From positions 39,926,001 to 39,990,000 of the forward strand of contig NC_133167.1 of assembly GCF_040802235.1 (NCBI RefSeq): a stretch of 64,000 nucleotides of DNA, given 5' to 3'. Positions 12,570 through 25,595 of this stretch are shown here, piece by piece. The DNA is from Manis javanica (lineage: Eukaryota; Chordata; Mammalia; Pholidota; Manidae). Both the position numbers and the translations under genes were made by a program. The notes under the pieces were generated by a model. It did not search any database and had not been told where the DNA came from. It saw only the letters and a program-made list of their open reading frames with translations. Position 1 is the first letter of the stretch, and every line of letters starts with the position of its first letter.

Positions 12570-13180
12570 AACACTACTTCTGGGTACACACTGAAAAGAA
12601 TTAAAAGCAGGGATTTGAACAGATATTTGTACACCAATGTTCACTGCATTATTCACAAGAGCCAAAAGTGGAAACAACCCACACGTCTGCCAATGAATGA
12701 AAAAATAGAATTTGGTATATATGGAAAATGCGATATTGAATACTCAGCCTTTGAACGGAAGGAAATTCTGACACATGCTACATGGATGAACCTTGAAGAC
12801 ATCAAGCCAAGCAGAATGAGCTGGTCACAAAAGCACAAATACCACTTGCCTCAGGTCCGAAAGCAGGGATTCACGGAAGCAAAGTAGGACAGTGGGCTCC
12901 TGGGTTTGAGGGAGAGGGAATAGAAAGTTATTGTTCAGTGAGTACAGTTTCATTTGAGGAAGATGAAAAGGTTCTGGAAATGATGGTGGTGATGGTTGTA
13001 TAAAAATGTGAAGGTACTTGGTGATGGGGGGAGTCCAGTAAACATAATGTTCCTCATGTAATTATAGATTAATGATACCAAAAAAAAGTGAATATATTTA
13101 ATGCCACAGAACTGTATGCTTAAAAACGGCTAAAATGGTAAATTTTATCTGATGCCTATTTAGCCACAATTTTTTAAAAG
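12570..13180 (+). mobile_element. L1 3'-end fragment
   Basis: The order 'AACAGATATTTGTACACCAATG', 'ATTATTCACAAGAGCC', 'ATGGATGAACCTTGAAGACATC', 'AAAAATGTGAAGGTACTTGG' and 'ACTGTATGCTTAAAAACGGCTAAAATGG' is the standard 3' part of an L1MA/MB-type element. A short internal segment at about 13,018-13,088 instead resembles the 3' tip of the younger L1 ending at 12,015. Confidence 0.75.
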
Positions 13181-14680
13181 GAAAGGAACAAAACCATAAA
13201 GGAACTAGCTTGTATGAATGGAAAGTTTTGTCACATTGGGCAAGAATGACATTTTTGACACCAAAGGCAGAAAATCTAAAGAAAAAAGAGTCCTTTATCT
13301 TATAAACAAAATTAATAAACAACAAATCTACTGAGGTTCTTCCTCTTCTGCCTTCCTGTGCCTCGCCCCTGTGGCACCTGGTAAGGGAGAGACACGAGGC
13401 CAGCCTCTGGGCCATCAGCATGGCACCTACGCAGATCCCAGCACACAGCTGTGAGAGACCAATTCAGTCTAACCCCACAAAGGATCCATAAGGCCTCACT
13501 GTCAGATAAGCCATCATTAGCAAGTACCACAGGTTCCTTTTCCAAAAACCCTCCTGAAATAAAACAGCAAGACTTTTGGGAGTTTGCAAAGCCTCCAGTA
13601 ACATTTGGGCTGCTCCTCATCCATAGGGCAGGTGCTCTGTTTACTTCCAGTTCCAGGAGTGGTCCTCCTGTTGCCCGGCTACTCTTGAGTCAAACTGGTG
13701 AATGGTGGTGATTTTAGGACAATCTCCAGCAAACCACCTTTAATACCCATTGAACTCAAAACATATCCTTCATTCTCAGAAGTTGGTGGACCAGGGAAGA
13801 AATCTATTCCAATTCAATGCTTATTAAAACTCATGTGTTCCACACACTTCTCTGAAGTGCAACAGGAATGACACATGTCAAGTGACAGATTTCTTCCTTC
13901 ATTTCCTAAGAGCCACCACTTCAGAGATTGGTTTCTGCTCTTTCAAAGCCCTTTCAACATCACTGAATTATCCTACAGTAGCGCCACCAATTGGTTCATA
14001 TCCCAAGCACTCAACAGTCAAAAAGCAACCAAGTTTCCAGTGATGCCCCATACTGGCAAATGTAAGCCGTCTTCTCTTCTCCACATGAGCATCTGGTAGC
14101 ACCTATTCCTAACACACTAGTTTCTATTAGACAGTCCAAGGTATCCTGACTCAGGGCACAGTGAACTGATGCATCTAAGCCCATTTGTTCAGTGACGTGT
14201 AATTCATAAAGCTTCTGACCCTTAAGGACTATTGGAAATGCATAAGAACTTTACAATTCAGATATAATGCCATTAATTAAGAATTCCTTAATATGGTCAT
14301 TCAAATCTGTATAGTCCAGTAGGCAGCCAATACGGCCATTTCAAATTTAATTAAAATTAAATATAACTTCAAGTTCAGTTCCTCAGTTGCACTAGCCACA
14401 TTTCAAGAGCTCAACAGCCACAAAGTTATCATTCACAACTCATAAAGAGTTTTCCGGATAAACAAAAGCTAAAGGAGCTTTTCACACTAAACCAGATTTA
14501 TAAGAAATTTAAAGGGACTTCTTGAAGCTGGAAAGAAAGGGCACTAATTAGTAACAACATATATGAAAGAATCTCACTGAAAAGTTACAAAAGTTGTGGA
14601 TTAATCAATTATTAAGCTAGTATGAAGGTTAAAAGGCAAAAGCAGTAAAAATAACTATGATTATATAATTAGCTAAGGGA
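13181..14680. other. Intergenic, no gene recognised
   Basis: Open frames at 13098-13421, 13312-13620, 13451-13711 and 13875-14099 overlap on opposite strands and show no domain or splice structure. Confidence 0.5.
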
Positions 14681-14689
14681 TACATGAGA

Positions 14690-17600
14690 CAAAAAGATGG
14701 AAATGGTGACATCACAAACAAAATGTGGTGGGGAGAGTAAGTGTTGAGCTTTAGAATGGGGTCAAACTTAAGTTTTTATCAACTTAAACTAGACTAGTAT
14801 AGATATAAGTTGTTATATGTAAGCCTCATGGAAACCAGAAAGCAAGCAAAAAACCTATAATAAATTCAAAAAAGATAAAATAATATAAACATGCCACTAA
14901 AGAAAGCTAACAAACCACAAAAGAGAGCAAGAGAAAAAGAACTACAAGAACAGCCAGAAAACAATTAACAAAATGTCAATAAGCACATGTCAATAATTAC
15001 TTTAAGTGTAAATGAACTAAATTCTTCAGTCAAAATACATACAGTGGCTGAATGGATTTAAAAAGAAAAAGTAGCCATCTAAGCCATCTATACACTGCCT
15101 ACAAGAGACTCACTTTAGATGTAAGGACATACACAGACTGAGAAAGAAGGAATGGAAAAAGATATTCCATGAAAATAAAAACTAATATTTGGAGTAGCTA
15201 TACTTATACCAGACAAAATAGACTTTAAAACAAAGATTATAATAAGAGATGTGTGTATTACATAATGATAAAGGAGTCAACACAAGAGGATATATAACAT
15301 TTGCAAATATTTATGTACTTAATGTAGAAGCACCTAAATATGTAAAGCAAGTATTATCAGCCCTAAAGAGAGAAACTAACAGCAATAGTAGGAGACATCG
15401 ATACCCCACTTTCATCAATGCCTGTATCATCCAGATGGAAAATGAATAGGGAAACCCTGACCTTAAACACGACATTAAACCAGATAGACTTACCAGATAT
15501 TTACTGAACATTCCATCAAAAACAACACAATATACATTCTTGTCAAGTGCACATGGAACATTTTCCAAGGTAGACCGTATGTTAGGCCACAAAATAAGTC
15601 TTAATATAATAAAAGAAAACTGAAATCATATCAAGCATCTTTTACTACCACAGTGGTTATGAAAGCAGAAATAAAGGATAAAATCATATGATCATCTCAG
15701 TAGATGTAAAAAGAAAATCATTTAAAATTCAACATCCATTTATTATAAAAACTCTCCACAAAGTGGGCATAGAGGGAACATACCTCAACATAATAAAAGC
15801 CATGTATAACAAGCCCATACCTAACCTCATACTTAAAAGTAAAAAGCTGAAAAGTTTTCCCTCTAAGAAAGAAGACAAGGATGTCCACTCTTGACACTTT
15901 TATTCAACAGAATATTAGAATTCCAAGCCAGAGCAATGAAGAAAAAGAAATAAAGCCATCCAAATTGAAAAGTAAAACTGTTATTATTTGTATATGGCAA
16001 CGATATTATATATAGAACATGCTGAAGAGTCCATTAGAAAACTGTTAGAATAAATGAATTCAGTAAAGTTGCAAGGTACAAAATCAATACCCAAATACAT
16101 GTTGCAATTCTACAGTTACTATGAACTAGCAGAAAAAGAAATTAAGAAAACAACCCTATTTACAATTGCATCAAAAAGAATAAAATACCTAGGAATAAGT
16201 CTAAACAAGGAGTTGAAAGAGCCATGTATTGAAAACTATAATACATTAATGATGAAAGAAATTGAAGACAATGTAAAAATATTTTGTGCTCACGGACTGG
16301 AAGAATTAATAGTGTTGAAATGCCCATACTACCCAAAGCAATCTATAGATTCAGTGCAATCCCTATCACAATTCTACCGGCACCTTTCACAGAAATAAAA
16401 CAATCCTAAAGTTTGTACTGAACCAGAGAAGACCTCAAATAACCAAAGTTATCTTGAGAAAGAAGAACAAAGCTGTAATCATCACATGCCCTGATTTCAA
16501 ACTGTATTACAAAGCTATAGTCATCAAAACAGTATGGTATTTTCATAAAAACAGACACATAGGTCAATGAAACAGAGTCCAGAAATAGACCCAGGCATGT
16601 GTAACCAATTATTTTATGACAGACAAACCAAGAATATATGATGGGGAAGGGATAATCTCTTCTACAAATGGTGCTGGGAACATTGAGCAGCTACATGCAA
16701 AAGAATGAAACTGGACTAGCTTACATTACACATAAAAATTAACTCAAAATGGATTAAGGATGAATTTAAGACCTGAAACCATAAAATTCCTAGAATAAAA
16801 CATAGGCAGTAAACTCCTTGACATAGATTTTGGTGGTGATTTCTTAATTCTGACACCAAAAGCAACCCAAAATAAACAAGTGGGACCATATGAACTAGAA
16901 AACTTTTGGACTGCAAAAGAAAACATCAGCAAAATGAAATGACAACCTACTGGTAGAAGATTTTTGCAAATCATACATCTGATAAGGTGCTAATATCCAA
17001 AATATATAAATTACTCATATACTTCAAGAGCAAAAGCCAACAAAAAACCCACAAGTGATTGATCATTAAGAGGCAGAGGATCCAAATAGAAATTCTTTCA
17101 AAGAAGACATACAGATGGCCAACAAGGACATGAAAAGATGCTCAACATCACTAATCATCAGGAAAATGCAAATCAAAACCACAGTGAGATACCACCTCAT
17201 ACCAGTCAGAATGGCCACTGTCCAAAAGACAAGAAATAAATACTGGTAAGGGTGTGGAGAAAAGGAAACCCTTGTGCACTGCTGGTGGGAATACAAATTG
17301 GTATAACCTCTATGGAGAACAGTATCAAAAAATTAAAAGTATAACTATATTTGATCCAGCAATTCCACTTACAGAATTATCCAGAAGAAAAAGAAAACAC
17401 TAACTGGAAAAGACATATGCACCCCCATAGTCTCTCTAGCATTATTTAACAAAAGCCAAGACATGGAAATAGCCTTTGTGTCTACTGATGGATGAATGCA
17501 GAAAGATGTGATACATATGCACACAAGAGAATTTTATTCAGCCATAAAAAAGAATTACTATAGCTTTGTAATATAGTTTGAAATCTCGCCATTTGGAACA

Positions 17601-17963
17601 ACATGGATAGACTTCATGCTAAATGAAGTAAGGACATTATGCTAAATAAGTCAGAGAAAGACGAACACCATATAATCTCACTTACATGTCACATTTTTTT
17701 AAAAATAGAAAGATACAGAGACTAGATTGGCTGTTACCAGAGGTGGTGGGGAGTAGGAGAGTGGGAGAAGTGGGTGAACTGTTTTCTATTGTTTTAGTTT
17801 AAATACTTTGAATTTTTTAAAAAGACCAAAACCAAAAATAAGTAGGAGAATACCTTCATGATTTGGAGGTCAACAGAGACTACATAAACATGATATAAGA
17901 CACTAAGCATAAAAGAAAACACTGGTATTTGAAATGATAGATTCAATTAAAAAAAAAAAAAAA
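14690..17963 (+). mobile_element. Older L1: inter-ORF region, ORF2 and 3' UTR
   Basis: It starts in the L1M inter-ORF region ('TTATCAACTTAAACTAGACT', 'AACAGCCAGAAAACAATTAA'). It then runs through endonuclease remnants (15,000-15,600), an RT remnant (15,688-16,400 with 'FKIQHPFIIKTLHKVGIEGT') and the C-terminal part. It ends in 3' UTR with an A-run at 17949-17963. It carries more substitutions and stops than the 5.5-12 kb copy. Confidence 0.8.
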
Positions 17964-18629
17964 GAATCTCAGAAGTTTATTTTGCCTCTTGAGATACCTG
18001 AAGTTGGCCCACAGACACCAGCACCTACTTGACTCCTACCCATCTCCACTGCGTTTAAAAACATATGTGATAAGTTCTTGGTCGTCCTAGAGAAGACTTC
18101 TGGCTTCATGATGAGACTAGATTCATTTGCTAAGGTAAAGCCAAAAGCCTGCTATGAAGCCCGTAGGCAGTCAAGCACACAGGCCATGTACCCTGTCTGT
18201 CATTTTTTTATCCTTACACAATCTCAAAGAAGAGCCTTTTAAATCCTTCACGTTCCACCTAAACCTCTGAGTTTCTGGAAAGTGTAAACTTCTCTCTGTA
18301 GATGCCTTCCCTTTCCTCCACACTCACTCTCTGCTTCTAGCACCTGTTACCTCACCACCCAGGCAGTTTCAGTGATCCTACTGTTTGTTTCCTACTTTCT
18401 GTCGGACCAAATGAAGATGAGGCTGGTCTGCCTTCAATCTTCCTAAGAACTCCACTCGACTTGCCGGGATCTTCCCTATTTTACTAAAATACAGTCCAAC
18501 TTTCTTTTCAAGTTTTGAAGTTTCATGAAGGCCATAAAAGGGGGCAGGAGGGGAGATGGATAAGCTTGAGACACCAAAATTTAAAACTAAAATTTTACGA
18601 AAAGACACAATAAATAAAGCAAAAACAAG

Positions 18630-18990
18630 TGACTAAGACTTAATTCCAGATTAAGAATGCCTACAATTCAATACGAAAAATAGGACCTAATATTATTTTT
18701 AATGGGCAAAGGATATGGCAAAAGCAATTTGGAGAAGAAAAAAATTCGAAAGGTTTATAAACGTGTGAGAACTTGGATTTCTACCTTACTAATATGCAAA
18801 GGCAACAACCATTTCTCACCCATCAACTGGGGGAAAAAACATCACTTTTGAAGTGGGCATAGGTAAACAGACATGCTCATAGAATTGGCACAGCCCTCTG
18901 GGAGAGCAACTTGGCAGTACATACTGAAATCCATGCCCTACAATCCACTAATTCTGACTATACACAAAGAGACACGCACAATTCTTTGAT
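18630..18990 (+). mobile_element. Ancient L1 fragment (probable)
   Basis: 'AATGGGCAAAGGATATGGCAAAAGCAATT...' and 'CCCTCTGGGAGAGCAACTTGGCAGTA' follow the order of the L1 ORF2 3' part at high divergence. Confidence 0.45.
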
Positions 18991-19310
18991 TTTTCCCTTG
19001 GAAGGGTTAAATCAGTTCCTACAAGGCCTATGCATCTTTGGAAGAAAACTTTAGGTCTTTCCACACAAATCATCTAAACAGACCTGTGTGTTGTTACTGA
19101 TGACTAACACAGCAGAACTTCAATGTGCTACCATGCTAACTGGGTGAATCTCTCAGGCTTACGAGAGACTCCCTAGAAAAAGAGTGGGGAAGGGAAGAGA
19201 AAAGACGAGATTATGGAGAGGGGGAATACCCACCCTCTTATTTGACACTGCTGAAAGTATCAATATATGTTTAGGCTTTGGTGATCTCCTGGAAATAGGG
19301 TCAATATGAT

Positions 19311-19620
19311 TTGCTCACTCACCCCAAAGCTGCTTTTAATCCGCATCTTGAGAAACTTTCGGCCGATTTCGCAGCTGCGGCTGATAGACAAAAAGGTATT
19401 CTTAGTAGGGCACACAGGCGGCATCGTGATTGGCTGTCCTCCCTGAGGCCGAGGCGGTCGCGGAGAGCTCCCCGCTGGCAGCGCCCCCGTTGGGAAGTTC
19501 TGTGTGTATCATGCGCCCTCTTGTGTTCACCATCACCGTCTTTCTCGTCCTTTGCTCAGACAGGAGGAGTGCCTGAAATAAGGATGCCACGTGGAGCCTC
19601 ACCTACAGCACAGACTTATC
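19311..19620. promoter_or_regulatory. Isolated CpG-rich block, possible promoter or retrocopy
   Basis: CpG-dense sequence (19,350-19,500, for example CGGCCGATTTCGCAGCTGCG and GGCCGAGGCGGTCGCGGAGA) sits in AT-rich intergenic DNA. An inverted CCAAT box (ATTGG within GTGATTGGCTGTCC, about 19,425-19,438) lies inside it. A 134-codon plus-strand frame (19311-19715) covers it, but its protein is not recognisable. It could be a lineage-specific promoter, the 5' part of a retrocopy, or a relic of an LTR. Confidence 0.35.
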
Positions 19621-19739
19621 TAAAATCTCTGTCCAAACAAGACAGGAGTAACTCTGTAAAGCATATTATTAGAATAATACTTCTTTCACCGTCTGTAAGT
19701 ATAAAGTATGCTTAAATAAGACATACTTGTCTTACAGCA

Positions 19740-20980
19740 TTCAAACCTCTGAAACTAGCATATGAAATTAGAAGTCCAAAACACTAGCTTTAGAAAGAGG
19801 AAACAGAACTGACATCCTTAGAATTGGCTGCATCAGGATGGACGTCCCCCTGTCCTCTTAATGCTACTGTGGGTCAGAGTCAGATGTATGTGTTTATTGG
19901 CTTTCTATTTCCTCTCTTCACCTGCCTGAACCCTCTTTTCTCAGAATAAACACCTGTCTTTACTACAGTGCCAACTGACCCTGCTAATTATCACTCTAAG
20001 TTTGTTTACCTTGAGTCCACAAACAAGTTACATTTTGGTTATGATCTTAGCTATGATTAGAGATTTTCTGTGCAGAATGTGGTTACCTTGATGTCTGTAA
20101 GACAGTTTTTTTGGTCAAGGCTGAAAAATGGACGGGACAAACGCATGAGGGCTCCAGCTGTCTTACCCGTGGTGATGGGGAGCAGTGCAAAGGACAGAGC
20201 TTTTGGGTATGATTGCACAAGCACGGAGGGGGGTTCAGAAATTTTTTCTGCCCAAATGATAAAAGTAAGCTTATATTGCAAATGTTGAAAGCTGGCATAA
20301 CTGTAGTAAAACAATGAAACGATGAAGTACAATTCTTACAGAAATGTACTGACATCTACTCCAGGTAAGATCATCATTGCAGGAGTTTGATCCTCCCCCC
20401 TGGGTTATTTATAATCAATCAAACCTTTCACTAGCCAGGTCAGTCTGTTTTCTCGGGGACCCCCAACTCTTAGTATCTATAGTCTTTTTTCTTGGGCAGG
20501 AAGAAGAAAGGCAGAGAGGAGCCTTCTAATCCCCTGCTTGGAGGACATTAACTTGGCTGCCAGTTTTCTGGGAGATACATTGAAGAGGCTGAGATCACTG
20601 TTCACTGCAAAGACTTTCATTTAATCCCCTGCTTTCAGTGTAACGCTCTGCCTTCAGCTACACCTGGCATTACTGACTCCAGAGATCATGAAACAACAGC
20701 TCCAGGGGAGAGCCCACCAGTGTCCTGTGGGGTTGGGGGGAAGTGGTAACCTGCTCCAAGGGTAACTAAGAGGAGCTCACTGCTTCTTAACAGACTAGCA
20801 ACTGCTCCACCTTTTAGCCCCGTGTCACCTGCCTTTGGAGATACCTAATGTCTCTAATGCACAAGGCTCTCACGACTTGAATCAGCTGACTTCTGGCTGC
20901 TTCCTCACCACCTCCTGTAGGCACTCTCCTTTCATTTTTCTGTGGTTTATTAAGTCAGTTACCAATTTCCTGTTTGCTTT
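19740..20980. other. Intergenic, no gene recognised
   Basis: Mixed-composition sequence. The overlapping frames around 20,060-20,355 lie on both strands and have no domain content. Confidence 0.5.
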
Positions 20981-20987
20981 TCAGTTT

Positions 20988-21450
20988 CTAATGTTGTTTG
21001 GATCTGCCTGTATCTCCTCTCCTATTCTCTTTGGTCTTGAGTTTATATTTTTCATTTAGCTTGTTTCTGGGTTTTGGCTTCTTTGGTCTGGAACCCTTCC
21101 TGGCATCCCTGCTGCCCACAGGTGTGGTTAGTTGACTGTCTTCAGCCTTTTGCACCTTCAAGCCGTGTCGCAGCATGTGCACCAGGTCAGACTCTTCTTG
21201 GGGAGGCCCTCGGCCAGCCACTGCAGTGGGGATAACCAGTGTCATGCTCTTCTCTGGCGACATCTATGCAGCGATTGAGCAAGGTCGGAATACAAGGGCC
21301 TACCCATGCCTGCTGTCACGGGCCTCCTCCAACGGGCATCCTTTGCTCCATTGCTTCCCGCTGGGCTGGCGGACCGTGTCATGTCTGCATCAGTCTGATG
21401 GCTCTGCCTGCCAAGGCTGCTCTGCTCTGCTCTTTTCCTCGTAAGTGTTT
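20988..21450 (-). pseudogene. GC-rich block, possible unidentified retrocopy
   Basis: The minus strand has an ATG-started 91-codon frame (20988-21263) with a lysine-rich stretch (RKGSRPKKPKPRNKLNEKYK). Upstream GC-rich sequence follows to about 21,450. I do not recognise the protein, and no poly(A) tail or introns are visible. It may equally be chance. Confidence 0.2.
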
Positions 21451-21459
21451 CTCAACAAA

Positions 21460-23850
21460 AAGCTTATTGTACTCAACACCTGCTTCCTGGAAAACCCAAT
21501 GGCATGCTAGCTTATTTAAGAAAGAGAATCTACTAGAAGGATAGTGACCTCCTTTGTGAAGGAAGGAGTGTTCCAAGTACCCCGAGGTACGCTCCAGGTA
21601 ATTTAGTTCCAAAGAATTTCATACGAAATTTCATCCTCTCTCCAGGCTAAGCTTCAAAACACCAGGAAGATAAAGAATATGACTGGCCCTGCTTGGGTCT
21701 ACTTCAATTAGCAGGGCTTGGTCTTTATTGGTAGCTATCTCCAGAAAAAAGAGGAAATTTGAACTAGACACCATCCCAAAAGATGTTAATGCTAGGCAGA
21801 AAATGCCAACTGCCAATGATTGTTCAGATGATAAACAAGGGACAAAATCAGAATACATCTCTTGAGCTAGATTAGAAAAAAAAAGATGTCATTTATTTTG
21901 GGCTAGGCATTGTTAATAATAATCACTCTGTCAGATCCTCCATTGAAAAAAACTATATTCAAGTCGTCTGTATTTTAGGCTGAGCATCTTGATTTCTTTT
22001 TAAAGGACTCTGTATTTTTTAAGAGCAGTCACTTTCTTATTTGTCATTTTCTGGAATTTATCTCCATGGGTTCTGATCAGAGTGAAGGAAACTCCACTGT
22101 TTTCATTAGTTACCTAATATTACATTTCATTTAATAAAAACATAACCGTCAATTCATATTGAGCTTGTTGTTAGCTATAATCTCCAAAGAATTTTCAGTG
22201 AGCCACTGGTATTCACAATCTGTATGTTTTAAATGGTGTCCTTGAACCTAAGAGCATTTTCCCCCCAAAACTGTTACTTGCAATTCATTTGGTTTTCATT
22301 CTTGACTCTTAAACATAATTTCTAGTTTTCTCACTTTTAAGTTTGACAGCCTCTTACTATCTTCAGTTAAGATGCTGATGTTAAAGAATATCATTTGGTA
22401 GTTTACCATTTGTGATTTCTTTCCAGTTGGCATCAGTCTAACAACATGGCGTTCTTCGGGTTTAGTCCATCTACCAGTTGATGATCAACCAACCACTTTT
22501 CTCCATTCAGTCCACAAGTTTACCACAACAGGCGTCCTGATACTTTGCTGAGATCCAGACACACTGAAACTATAGTACTCCCCGGGGCCACCAAGTCCCT
22601 TTCCAAAGAAAAGGATATCTCCTAAAGAACATCATTTTTCCTACAGGCACACAAATTGACTAGAATCATGTCAGGATCAACATCATGCCCAAGTGATTTA
22701 TAGAACCCACCTTTTCACCACTTAAAAACTTCAGTTCATTTGATCATTTGCTTCTTTAGAATACCTCAAAAAGTATAATTTGCAGTTTCTTAACAAAACA
22801 GCAACTGGTTTGGGGACTACAGACCCTCATTTATATGAGGTAGAACTTATTTATAGCTCCCCCTTAGAATATCCTCACCTACCTTGGGCATTAACTCCTC
22901 CTTTTCCATGTTTTACCTTGGTCAGGATATTATGCTTCTTACATGTGAACAGCCATCAGAAGCACAGGTATCAATTTTACGGTCTTACTGTTAACTTTAT
23001 ACCACCAGACAGTAGGCACAGTCTACTGCTCTGAAGTTTTCAAAATCCTTTTATTGTGGATTAGACTTCATGACACTACTTATAATTCTGGGACATCATC
23101 TGCTGTCACATTTCTTCTTGTGAAAATAGCTAAAAAGCATGAATAATAAAATGAAAGTTAAGGTGGAATGATAATGGCTCAGAACTTTTTTTGAGTGCAA
23201 ATAACAGAAAAAGGTCAAGCTAGTATAGTGAAATTTATTGTAGAATCAGGAATATCTTATAGAAAGAACCCAGCTTTAGGGTAAGAGTAAGAGCACAGAT
23301 TTAGAAAGACGGGACTAGAAAACTGGGAAATCTTTGGGGCCGCAGGGACTCTCTCCATCTCTCATCTCTGCTTCTCTTAATGCATAGGCTTTATTTTTCT
23401 TTCTCAAAGGAATGGGTTAACTGCTAGTTGGCCCAAGGGGACAGCAAAAAATGTTCTTACAGCTCTCAAGTTCCAGCACCACAAAAAGCTCTTTTTCAAT
23501 TTTAAATTCCCAGGGAAAGAGGGAGATGAAACTCCTGATTGGCCCAGTTTGGTTCAGGAGCAGACTCCCTGCTGAATCAACTAAGACCAGTAGAAAAAAA
23601 CCTCACTGTATAAAGTGGCTGTCAGGATCCCATGGCTGGAGTGAGTATGGTAGATAAGAAAGTGATTTCAGCTTTTGAAAAGACATCCCCAAATATGTTT
23701 TCCACAGGTGCTTTTAATAGGCTGAAGTCCTGGAGGATAGAAAAAATAACTGCCAGTCTCCTTTTTCTTTCTAAAATAAACTTATGCACAAATTTGATGC
23801 TGTTACTCTGAGCTGGAGCAAGTATGTTCCTATGAAGGAAGATATCTGAG
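21460..23850. other. Intergenic, unassigned
   Basis: AT-rich, low-coding sequence. I see no gene, RNA gene or clear repeat family. Confidence 0.45.
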
Positions 23851-23859
23851 CAAGAAGGA

Positions 23860-24025
23860 TCTTGCTAATCATCTTGAACATGCTATTTAATCTCTCATAT
23901 ATAAAATGGGGATGATAAGAACACCACCACCTATCTTGCAGGTGATTCTCTGAGAGAATCAGAGATAATATATTTAAAGTATCTGGCACTGTACAGTAAA
24001 CACTCAACAAATGGTAGCTATGATT
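23860..24025 (+). repeat. MIR element
   Basis: 'TCTCATATATAAAATGGGGATGATAAGA' followed by 'CTGGCACTGTACAGTAAACACTCAACAAATG' gives the core and 3' end of a MIR in plus orientation. Confidence 0.75.
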
Positions 24026-24029
24026 TTAA

Positions 24030-25150
24030 ATACTAAACAAATTCATGGAATATAAACCTTTTTTTCTTAGATGCTTGCTAGAGAGATGTATTGTTTCCTC
24101 CAAGATTGAGCAGACACTGGAGGCAGCCCAGTGAATTTAATTCAAGAGAGAATATTTGAACACAGAACACTCGGTTCCACAGGATTCTAATATACGAATA
24201 CATCTTATCACTCTCTGGTTAGCTTTATCATTACCTGCAAATGGCATGAAATAAAACACTTATAAGCAAGTGGACAATCAACTTCAATTATAAAAATAAA
24301 ATGTACTTAAATTATAGATATACATATACACAGAGTACATGACACATTTACTTAGTATATATAAATTTTGCTTTTCAACTACAAAGTTATATGTACAGTA
24401 TAAACAGTAGTAAGAACTTGTAAAGAGCCCTCATTGTACCTCTTTAATCTGAAGTCTCACACTTGTTTTCCTCCCACAAGAGGACTGGGTCTTGCAATTC
24501 ACATTATGCTTGCACTTATAGCAATTATTTTCCCATTGAAAAGAAACTCTGAAAACCTGCTATCAAACTAAAAAGTACTATTACCTTAGATTCAAGAATA
24601 TACACTATTTGAGACAAGTACAAGGTTTTTAACTGTATTTTTACTTTATCAGCAACACTCTGTTCCATATATATAACTCCCTAGTCTTCCTACATTCCTA
24701 GTGATCTTGAAATGGAAACCAGGTCACATTATTGAACATAGGCCTCATTTTTCCATGTTTTGGTCAGAAAGCCATCAGATAATGCATTTTTAAAATTTGC
24801 CTCAGAGCAGGATGCTTTGAATTAAGCCCAGCCTCTCAGATCTCAATCTATGTAGCTGAGACACATGCAGGTGAAAACTGAAAGATCAGCCAATTATTGG
24901 CCTTCCTAACACATAACCATTTTAAATAATTTTGTTAGTAACTAAGTGAATTACATAATCGTTGACATCAGAAAGAGTCCCAATTTGTTTCTCCTCTACC
25001 AAACAACCTTTACGATGTATTTGAAAACCTGCCCGTGCAAAAGTCACAGGGCACTAAGAGATGGACAACTCTCGGCAGTGACAATGTAACAAACATGCCT
25101 TTCAAAAGAATATATGCTCGAGTTCTGTGCTTAAAAAATTGTATTAGAAG
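24030..25150. other. Intergenic, unassigned
   Basis: AT-rich sequence. No coding signal or clear repeat family seen. Confidence 0.5.
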
Positions 25151-25179
25151 CCACACCTGTCTTACTACCGTATTCTAAA

Positions 25180-25234
25180 CACCTATTACAGTGCCTGGTA
25201 CATAGTAGGTGTTTAATACATGGTATGAAATGCA
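25180..25234 (+). repeat. L2 3'-end fragment interrupted by the provirus
   Basis: 'TTACAGTGCCTGGTACATAG' followed by 'TAGGTGTTTAATACATG' matches the L2 3' tip. The provirus inserted immediately to its right. Confidence 0.65.
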
Positions 25235-25240
25235 CAGATG
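25235..25240. other. Target-site duplication, left copy
   Basis: CAGATG directly abuts the LTR terminus at 25241 and recurs at 28252-28257. A 6-bp duplication is usual for betaretroviral (class II) integrases. Confidence 0.92.
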
Positions 25241-25581
25241 TGTCGCGCGCCCCGTCCTCGCCGGCAAGAACAGCACGCAACAACAGCAGGATTCTTCTGC
25301 AGAAAGCTTTATTCTTCAGCTCTTTGTGAAACAAATGAGTTGGGCAGGACCCAGAGGGGAAGGAGAGGCTTGCTTATATAGTTCTCATGCTCTGACCTGG
25401 TTGGTGCGGCTCCATATGCCTTATTAGCATTTAGCATAACCATTTGGTGGGTCTCATTGGTCCTTATGCCAAGGCGCAATTAGCATGTAGTTTAGTGGTG
25501 TGGGATGATTTGTCATTAGGAAGTTCGGGGCCTTCCGGCTGCCCTGCATGGGGCGCTATTTTCTGAGCACGGCTGCCAACA
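25241..25581 (-). repeat. 3' LTR of the provirus
   Basis: 341 bp with TG...CA termini. On the minus strand it carries CCAAT (25456-25460), a TATA box TATATAAG (25373-25380) and AATAAA (25308-25313) in the expected U3-R order. It reads as identical to the other LTR. Confidence 0.95.
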
Positions 25582-25595
25582 TCTCCCCCTTTTTT
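25582..25595 (-). other. Polypurine tract
   Basis: On the minus strand AAAAAAGGGGGAGA lies flush against the 3' LTR, the position of the plus-strand primer in retroviruses. A second tract AAAAAGGGGG occurs at 25672-25681. Confidence 0.9.
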
